Below are positions 1-4,874 of a stretch of DNA of 7,043 nt, piece after piece. Every line of letters begins with the position of its first letter. The stretch's first letter is position 1. Below the pieces are notes generated by a model. That model was not told the DNA's origin and ran no database searches. It saw nothing but the letters and a program-made list of their open reading frames with translations. The DNA comes from an uncultured Bacteroidales bacterium (GTDB lineage: Bacteria; Bacteroidota; Bacteroidia; Bacteroidales; Paludibacteraceae), in assembly GCA_900556095.1 (NCBI GenBank), contig USNU01000072.1, forward strand, positions 1 to 7,043. The letters are read 5' to 3'. The translations under genes and the position numbers were made by a program.

Positions 1-2151
1 AAACACCTGCCTGCCGACCATATCCTGGAGGGAAACAAACACGATAACTTCTGGGAAATGGGCGATACCGGACCTTGCGGACCCTGCTCCGAGATTCACG
101 TGGACAGTCGTTCCGAAGAGGAGAAAGCCGCAGTGCCGGGACGCGAGTTGGTGAATAAGGACCACCCGCAAGTGATTGAGATTTGGAACCTCGTGTTCAT
201 GCAATACAACCGCAAGGCAGACGGTTCGTTAGAGGGACTGCCCAACAAAGTGATTGACACCGGTATGGGCTTTGAGCGTCTGGTACGTACCATGCAAGGC
301 AAGCAATCGAACTACGACACTGATGTCTTCCAACCAATGCTCCACAAGATAGGCGAGATATGCGGTTGCGAGTATGGCAAAGACGAAAAGACCGACATCG
401 CTATGCGTGTGATAGCCGACCATATACGTACTATCGCGTTTGCTATCACCGACGGACAGTTGCCCTCCAACGAGAAAGCCGGCTATGTCATCCGTCGTAT
501 CCTCCGCCGTGCGGTGCGCTATGGCTATACGTTCCTCGGTCAGCGCGAGGCGTTTATGTTCCGCTTGGTTCCGCAACTGATTGAAGATATGGGCGATGCC
601 TATCCCGAACTCAAGAAACAAGAGCAACAGATTATCCCCGTCATCAAGAGCGAAGAGGAGGCTTTCTTGCGCACCCTCGACAAGGGTATCACCCTGCTCG
701 ACAAACTGATGCGCGAGGCAAAGGGCAAAGAGATTTCGGGAGTGGATGTCTTCACGCTCAAAGATACGTATGGTTTTCCGCTCGACCTTACCGAGTTGAT
801 TCTTCGCGAGAACGGATTTACCACCAACGAGGAGGAATACAATCGCGCATTGGAACACCAGAAAGAGATGGGACGCTCTGCCAACAAACAGGACTTGGGC
901 GATTGGGTGGTGCTGCGCGAAGGCGATACCGAGTTTGTGGGGTACGACACGTTGGAGGTTGAGACGCAGGTGCTTCGCTACCGCAAAGTGAGTCAGAAAG
1001 GCAAAGAGTTCTATCAGGTTGTGTTGTCGAAGACGCCTTTCTATGCCGAGATGGGTGGTGAAATTGGCGACACGGGGTCTGTGGGTACGGCGCGTATCAT
1101 TGATACCAAGCGTGAAAACAACCTCGCTGTGCATATCTGCACCGAATTGCCCGATGCGATTGAGCAACCGTTGCTTGCCAAGGTGGATGCCGACCGTCGT
1201 CAGGCTATTGCTTGCAACCATACTTGCACCCATATCCTCCATTACGCTCTGCGTACCGTCCTCGGACAGCATGTGGAGCAGAAAGGTAGTCTTGTTACGC
1301 CCGACTCGCTTCGTTTCGACTTCTCTCATTATCAGAAAGTTACCCCCGAAGAACTGCGTCGTATAGAGCAGACCGCCAACCAACTTATCCGTCAGGATTT
1401 TGCCCTCGAAGAGAGTCGTCATACCCCTATTGCAAAAGCCAAAGAGATGGGGGCGATGGCGTTGTTCGGCGAGAAATACGGCGACGACGTGCGTGTTATC
1501 AAATACGGTCCGTCTATCGAGTTGTGCGGTGGTTGCCATGTGTCGTCCACTGGGCGTATCGGTTCGGTGCGTATCGTGATGGAGACCAGTATTGCAGCGG
1601 GTATCCGTCGTATCGAGGCAGTTACTGCCGCCCAAGCAGACAACCTCTATTATGCGCAACAGGATATGCTCACAGGATTGCGTGCGCTATTCAATAATGC
1701 CCCCGACCTCGCCGGTGCAGTACAGAAAGCAGTTGCTGAAAATCAGTCGCTTAAGAAAGAAATAGAGAACTTTATGGCTGAAAAATTGGAGCAGTTCCGC
1801 GACCGCCTGATTGACCGTGCAGAGGACTATAACGGTATCAAATTGGTGCGCGTACAAGGTAATGTGCAACCCGATATGATTCGTGGCGTATTGCCTCTGT
1901 TGCGCGGACGTTTCACCGATGTGCAGTTTGCCGTAGTGGGGGCTACCGAATGGGAAGGCAAGCCGATGATTTCCGTTTTCTTGTCGCAACCGTTGGTGGA
2001 TGCAGGTAAGAATGCCGGTCAGATGATTAAATCGGCAGCCAAACATATCCAAGGTGGCGGCGGCGGACAAGCGTGGATGGCTACTGCCGGTGGACGTAAC
2101 GCCGCAGGACTCCAACCCGCTATGGAAGAACTCCTTGCCGCATTGCTCTAA
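1..2151 (+). CDS. alaS: Alanyl-tRNA synthetase, 5'-truncated by the window edge
   Basis: This cytoplasmic class II synthetase charges tRNA-Ala with alanine and hydrolyses mischarged Ser/Gly-tRNA-Ala. The reading frame is open from base 1, so the ATG at 58 is an internal methionine. The 716 codons present suggest about 155-160 N-terminal residues are missing, given a family length near 870. In order: the catalytic-core motif [13 protein letters not shown] (nt 61-99); the class II motif 3 region GMGFERL (about 265-285); the helical tRNA-recognition part with RVIADHIRT and the arginine-rich [12 protein letters not shown] (about 405-535); the editing domain with zinc-ligand motifs HTCTH (1219-1233) and CGGCH (1525-1539), then [10 protein letters not shown]; a probable coiled-coil linker (about 1720-1820); and the C-Ala domain with glycine-rich [14 protein letters not shown] (2053-2094). 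The gene ends in TAA with no hairpin behind it, so read-through into the next gene is plausible. No frameshift is visible. Identity is very secure. Confidence 0.98.
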   Translation, partial: KHLPADHILEGNKHDNFWEMGDTGPCGPCSEIHVDSRSEEEKAAVPGRELVNKDHPQVIEIWNLVFMQYNRKADGSLEGLPNKVIDTGMGFERLVRTMQGKQSNYDTDVFQPMLHKIGEICGCEYGKDEKTDIAMRVIADHIRTIAFAITDGQLPSNEKAGYVIRRILRRAVRYGYTFLGQREAFMFRLVPQLIEDMGDAYPELKKQEQQIIPVIKSEEEAFLRTLDKGITLLDKLMREAKGKEISGVDVFTLKDTYGFPLDLTELILRENGFTTNEEEYNRALEHQKEMGRSANKQDLGDWVVLREGDTEFVGYDTLEVETQVLRYRKVSQKGKEFYQVVLSKTPFYAEMGGEIGDTGSVGTARIIDTKRENNLAVHICTELPDAIEQPLLAKVDADRRQAIACNHTCTHILHYALRTVLGQHVEQKGSLVTPDSLRFDFSHYQKVTPEELRRIEQTANQLIRQDFALEESRHTPIAKAKEMGAMALFGEKYGDDVRVIKYGPSIELCGGCHVSSTGRIGSVRIVMETSIAAGIRRIEAVTAAQADNLYYAQQDMLTGLRALFNNAPDLAGAVQKAVAENQSLKKEIENFMAEKLEQFRDRLIDRAEDYNGIKLVRVQGNVQPDMIRGVLPLLRGRFTDVQFAVVGATEWEGKPMISVFLSQPLVDAGKNAGQMIKSAAKHIQGGGGGQAWMATAGGRNAAGLQPAMEELLAALL

Positions 2152-2155
2152 GGTA

Positions 2156-2183
2156 ATAACTCATAATTCTTCATTCATAATTA
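2156..2183. repeat. Array of four imperfect ATAATTC heptads between alaS and the GtrA-family gene
   Basis: Read in steps of seven, the spacer gives ATAACTC, ATAATTC, TTCATTC and ATAATTA, which match ATAATTC at 6, 7, 5 and 6 of 7 positions. The array begins four bases after the alaS stop and ends one base before the proposed TTG start, so it fills almost the whole spacer. A second array of the same unit and orientation is present at 3887-3914. Short A/T-rich tandem repeats of this kind seem familiar from Bacteroidetes spacers, but that is recollection and was not searched. The role is unknown; it could be a replication-slippage remnant, a protein-binding site, or an unstructured leader that helps translation. 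Confidence 0.6.
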
Positions 2184-2184
2184 T

Positions 2185-2619
2185 TTGAAGACTCTTACAA
2201 GGCGTTTGCCTGCGAAATATCGTTCTGCAGTCCGTTTCGTATGCGTTGGTGCATTCGGAACGGCATTGCAGTATGGTATCTACTATCTGTTCCTGTCGCT
2301 CTTTGAGCGTTTCTATCCCGATATGAGCGTCAAGGTAACGCTCGCTTTTACGTTGGGATTTGGTATTGAGATGATTAGCAACTATCTGCTGACCAGTTTC
2401 TATACCTTCCGTACACGCCCGAACATCAAGAATGCAGGTGGTTTCCTGTTTGGACGATTGGTCAACTATTTTATTCAAATCGGTTTCTTGCATCTCCTTA
2501 TATATATAGGTCTCTCCGAAGAATGGTCGGGTATCGTCGCCATCGTGTTGGCGGGTATCATCAACTATTTTGTATTGGTACCGTTCTATAGCAAAAAGAA
2601 ATCTGAAAAGAAGGGCTGA
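2185..2619 (+). CDS. GtrA-family small integral membrane protein
   Basis: The predicted protein has 144 residues with four hydrophobic segments at about 16-38, 50-70, 88-108 and 114-135, the usual size and topology of the GtrA family (PF04138). The N-terminal VRFVCVGAFGTALQYGIYY and the repeated pattern of Asn-Tyr in a helix followed by an aromatic and basic cytoplasmic edge (SNYLLTSFYTFRTRP near 65-79; NYFVLVPFYSKKK near 127-139) fit the family. Relatives are thought to help move polyprenyl-phosphate-linked sugars across the inner membrane or to modify surface polysaccharide; the substrate here is unknown. The start is uncertain. An in-frame stop lies at 2164-2166, no ATG occurs before Met47 (which would remove the first helix), and TTG at 2185 leaves a short basic N-terminus before helix 1; ATT at 2173 is a weaker option. 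It ends two bases before guaD, implying co-transcription and possibly translational coupling. No glycosyltransferase gene is adjacent. Confidence 0.88.
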   Translation: MKTLTRRLPAKYRSAVRFVCVGAFGTALQYGIYYLFLSLFERFYPDMSVKVTLAFTLGFGIEMISNYLLTSFYTFRTRPNIKNAGGFLFGRLVNYFIQIGFLHLLIYIGLSEEWSGIVAIVLAGIINYFVLVPFYSKKKSEKKG

Positions 2620-2621
2620 AG

Positions 2622-3890
2622 ATGAAAATTTACAAAGCAAACATTCTCTATACTCCTACACCTCAAGCATTCACGGTGCTACCGGGCGGGTATGTCGCGG
2701 TGGACGAACAGGGCTATGTAGCCTATGCGGGTGAGGAGATACCCGAACAATATGCCGATGTGCCGGTTACCGATTTCGGCGACTCGCTTCTCGTTCCCGC
2801 GATGAACGATATGCACGTCCATGCGCCACAATTCCGCAATATGGGCTTGGCGATGGACTTGGAATTGCTGCCTTGGCTCAACACTTACACTTTTCCCGAA
2901 GAGGCGCGTTTTTCTGATACCGCTTATGCGCAGGAGGTGTATCGCGATTTTGTGCGGAGGCTGATTCGGTGTGGCACAATGCGCTCTGTCGTTTTTGCTA
3001 CCGTTCACGGTGAGTCTTCCTGTATCCTTGCCGACTATCTCCATAAGGCAGGTTTGGGCGCATTGGTAGGGGTGGTAGGTATGGACCGTAACTGCCCTGA
3101 TACCCTGCGTAATACGCCCGAAGAGGCTGTGCGTGATACCGAGGCCATAGTTGCTCATACGGCTACTATGCCGCGCGTGGGGGCTATTGTTACTCCGCGT
3201 TTTGTACCCAGTTGTACGGCCGAAATGATGACCGCATTGGGTACATTGGCGCGTGAGAAACATCTGCCGGTGCAGTCGCACCTCAGCGAAAATCGCTCGG
3301 AGATTGCGTGGGTGGGCGAGTTGGAACCTCAATCCACTTGCTATGGCGATGCCTACCGTCGCTATGGTATGTTTGGCGATACGCTCACGCTGATGGCGCA
3401 TTGTGTATATACCGATGGCGAGGAATTGGAGATGATGGCTCGCAATCGGGTCTATGCCGTCCATTGTCCTACTTCTAACTGCAACCTTGCGTCGGGGATT
3501 GCCCCTGTGCGTAAGTTGCTGAATCACAATGTCCCCGTGGTGTTGGGTTCGGATATTTCCGGTGGGCATACACTCTCGATGTTCGAGGTGGTGCGCTATG
3601 TTGTACAGATGTCGAAAATGCAATTTGCCGCTTCTAATGGCAATCTGGCACCATTGACTTTGAGTGAGGCATTTTATCTTGCAACCAAGTCGGCGGGTGA
3701 GTTTTTTGCCGCGTCGGGCATGGACAGGGTCGGTTCTTTTGAGAAAGGTTATGCCTTCGATGCTTTGGTGATTCAGCCAAAACACGCTGCCCCTGCTGCT
3801 GCGTTGGAGCAGTTTATCTATACCGGCGACGACCGACAAATCACCCATCGTTTCTGTCAGGGGGCGGAGGTTCAGGTATCCGACAGATAA
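2622..3890 (+). CDS. guaD: Guanine deaminase (amidohydrolase superfamily, zinc-dependent)
   Basis: This cytoplasmic enzyme converts guanine to xanthine and ammonia in purine catabolism or salvage. At 422 residues it has close to the usual length. Expected metal and catalytic positions are present: HVH at 65-67 within HVHAPQ, His220 and Glu223 in SHLSEN, His260 in AHCV, and Asp311 in GSDISGG. Guanine-deaminase-specific segments are also clear: ELLPWLNTYTFPEEARF (81-97), FATVH (125-129), MDRNCPD (154-160), TPRFVPS (191-197, with the arginine expected at the guanine pocket) and HCPTSN (281-286). These set it apart from chlorohydrolases and cytosine deaminases. One oddity is PAMNDMHVH in place of the more usual PGFVDTHVH-type start of the metal motif, with Ala for Gly. 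The ATG lies two bases after the upstream stop, and a purine-rich GAAAAGAAGGG (2605-2615) about six bases before it could serve as a Shine-Dalgarno site. No xanthine permease or xanthine-processing gene is next to it. Confidence 0.95.
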   Translation: MKIYKANILYTPTPQAFTVLPGGYVAVDEQGYVAYAGEEIPEQYADVPVTDFGDSLLVPAMNDMHVHAPQFRNMGLAMDLELLPWLNTYTFPEEARFSDTAYAQEVYRDFVRRLIRCGTMRSVVFATVHGESSCILADYLHKAGLGALVGVVGMDRNCPDTLRNTPEEAVRDTEAIVAHTATMPRVGAIVTPRFVPSCTAEMMTALGTLAREKHLPVQSHLSENRSEIAWVGELEPQSTCYGDAYRRYGMFGDTLTLMAHCVYTDGEELEMMARNRVYAVHCPTSNCNLASGIAPVRKLLNHNVPVVLGSDISGGHTLSMFEVVRYVVQMSKMQFAASNGNLAPLTLSEAFYLATKSAGEFFAASGMDRVGSFEKGYAFDALVIQPKHAAPAAALEQFIYTGDDRQITHRFCQGAEVQVSDR

Positions 3891-3914
3891 TTCACTTTTG
3901 ATAATTTATAAGTC
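3887..3914. repeat. Second array of imperfect ATAATTC heptads, between guaD and lplA
   Basis: In steps of seven the sequence reads ATAATTC, ACTTTTG, ATAATTT and ATAAGTC, matching ATAATTC at 7, 3, 6 and 6 of 7 positions. The first unit overlaps the guaD stop codon and the array ends eight bases before the lplA ATG. Length, unit, orientation and placement against the upstream stop resemble the array at 2156-2183, although the second unit here is degenerate. Function is unknown. Confidence 0.5.
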
Positions 3915-3920
3915 TATATA
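3908..3920 (+). repeat. Left copy of a short direct repeat flanking lplA
   Basis: The 13-mer ATAAGTCTATATA lies three bases before the lplA start codon (two bases intervene). A 14-mer copy differing by one inserted G lies directly after the lplA stop at 4688-4701. The repeat overlaps the last heptad of the array at 3887-3914. Within it, CTATATAG (3914-3921) is an 8-bp palindrome that the right copy does not fully keep. It may be a shared regulatory site, a duplication scar, or chance in A/T-rich DNA. Confidence 0.45.
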
Positions 3921-3922
3921 GT

Positions 3923-4687
3923 ATGCAACACATCATTGCTCCCCAAGGCAAACGCCTTGTATGGTATCTCTCTATGGAGGAGTACCTTGCCCAACATATA
4001 TCCGATAAACCCGCCTATGAAGGAGAGAAAGCGGGGATATTCTTTACTTGGGTCGTGCAGCCGACAGTTATTTTCGGTCGGCATCAGGTCATGGAAGACG
4101 AGGTGAATATGGATTATTGTCGTGCTAACGGGGTGCAGATGTATCGGCGCAAAAGTGGCGGCGGGTGTGTTTATTCTGATGCAGGCAATTTGATGCTCAG
4201 TTATATCACGCCCGACACGCACAGCGAGCAGGTTTTCCAACAGTATTTGGACCGAGTGGCGGCGGCTTTGCAGCAGTTAGGTTTCGCCGCTGCCAAATCG
4301 GAACATAATGATGTGCTTATCGGCGACCGCAAAGTCTCCGGCAATGCGTGTTATGCCTTGCCTACCGGCACTATTGTCCATGGCACGATGCTTTTCAACG
4401 TTGATTTTGCAGCCCTCCAACAGGCTATCACTCCCTCCCGCGAGAAACTCTCGAAGCACGGTGTACAATCCGTGCGTCAGCGCGTTGCCAACCTAAAAGA
4501 TATTCAGGACATTATAGACAAGAATGACATAAAAGCCAAAACGGCGATGGCGGATATTCATGCACTTTCCGACTATTTTATCGCCTCGTTCTGCGCCTCC
4601 TCCCGACATTTGACCCCTGAGGAAATCACCGCTATCGATGCCCTCGAGCAAACCTACCTGGACCCCGCTTTCATCGCGGGCAAGTAA
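3923..4687 (+). CDS. lplA: Lipoate-protein ligase A, catalytic domain only
   Basis: The predicted 254-residue cytoplasmic enzyme would attach scavenged lipoate to E2 or GcvH-type acceptor domains through lipoyl-AMP. It matches the catalytic domain of E. coli LplA in order: FGRHQ (51-55) in the N-terminal strand region; RRKSGGGCVYSDAGNL (75-90), the lipoyl-AMP loop; NDVLIGDRKVSGNA (129-142), with Lys137 equivalent to the catalytic lysine; HGTMLFNVD (153-161); and KHGVQSVRQRVANL (178-191). The GDRKVSG core and SVRxRVxNL favour a ligase over the octanoyltransferases LipB and LipM. The protein stops at QTYLDPAFIAGK, about where the accessory C-terminal domain would begin in the roughly 338-residue E. 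coli enzyme, so that domain is absent. ATG 3923 is the first start in frame and gives a normal N-terminus. No strong Shine-Dalgarno sequence precedes it. It is the last gene before the terminator. Family assignment is secure; independent lipoate-activating ability is uncertain. Confidence 0.92.
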   Translation: MQHIIAPQGKRLVWYLSMEEYLAQHISDKPAYEGEKAGIFFTWVVQPTVIFGRHQVMEDEVNMDYCRANGVQMYRRKSGGGCVYSDAGNLMLSYITPDTHSEQVFQQYLDRVAAALQQLGFAAAKSEHNDVLIGDRKVSGNACYALPTGTIVHGTMLFNVDFAALQQAITPSREKLSKHGVQSVRQRVANLKDIQDIIDKNDIKAKTAMADIHALSDYFIASFCASSRHLTPEEITAIDALEQTYLDPAFIAGK

Positions 4688-4701
4688 ATAAGGTCTATAT
4701 A
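4688..4701 (+). repeat. Right copy of a short direct repeat flanking lplA
   Basis: The 14-mer ATAAGGTCTATATA starts at the base after the lplA stop codon and ends six bases before the terminator stem. It equals the left copy at 3908-3920 apart from one extra G; GTCTATATA is exactly shared (3912-3920 and 4693-4701). The two copies start 780 bp apart and enclose exactly the lplA coding sequence. Confidence 0.45.
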
Positions 4702-4706
4702 CTTCA

Positions 4707-4752
4707 GACAACCCCATTGTGTGTTATTCACGCAATGGGGTGTCTTTATTTT
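4707..4752 (+). terminator. Rho-independent terminator after lplA
   Basis: A long hairpin is followed by a T-rich run. The left arm ACCCCATTGTGTG (4711-4723) pairs with CACGCAATGGGGT (4729-4741) as 13 consecutive pairs including one G-U, around the five-base loop TTATT. A further three pairs (GAC 4707-4709 with GTC 4742-4744) extend the base past one bulged A at 4710. TTTATTTT (4745-4752) supplies the U-tract. It should end transcripts coming from lplA and the genes upstream, and separate them from the SusC-like gene. Confidence 0.88.
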
Positions 4753-4874
4753 CTCTCGCAATAGGCATAGAAGATTCTTAAAGAAACTATGTTTTATAAC
4801 ATATAAATTCTTCGGTATATTATCTTTCTTTTTGCGACTTTATTTATAGAAACCCATGCAAACATATTATACTA
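4753..4874 (+). promoter_or_regulatory. A/T-rich leader of the SusC-like gene, probable promoter region
   Basis: Lying between the terminator and the receptor start, this stretch must hold the receptor's promoter if the terminator works. The best matches to the Bacteroidetes -7 consensus TAnnTTTG are TATGTTTT (4788-4795) and TATCTTTC (4821-4828), each with one mismatch. Neither has a convincing TTTG -33 element at the usual distance, so no exact promoter is claimed. No tRNA, riboswitch fold or ORF of note is visible. The bases before the start (ATATTATACTA) are A/T-rich with no Shine-Dalgarno motif, as is usual in this phylum. Confidence 0.35.

Noticed and set aside
58..60. ATG at 58 as the start of alaS
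   Set aside because: The frame is open and AlaRS-like from base 1, and this methionine directly precedes the GDTGPCGPC core motif about 175 residues into the full-length enzyme.
229..1659. A 476-codon open frame on the minus strand inside alaS
   Set aside because: It lies entirely within the conserved alaS coding sequence, its translation shows no recognisable domain or motif, and long antisense frames arise readily from codon bias opposite a real gene.
2679..3848. A 389-codon minus-strand open frame covering most of guaD
   Set aside because: It is the antisense shadow of a clearly conserved enzyme; its translation is rich in His and Arg without any family motif, and no promoter or terminator supports it.
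3887..3922. A dedicated promoter in front of lplA
   Set aside because: TTTTG at 3896-3900 could be a -33 element, but no TAnnTTTG-like -7 element lies at the usual distance, so this cannot be told apart from A/T-rich repeat sequence.
3923..4687. Octanoyltransferase (LipM or LipB type) as the identity of the lplA product
   Set aside because: The GDRKVSGNA core with the catalytic lysine, the HGTML segment and the SVRQRVANL segment follow the ligase LplA, and the RRKSGGGCVYSDAGNL loop is the ligase form.
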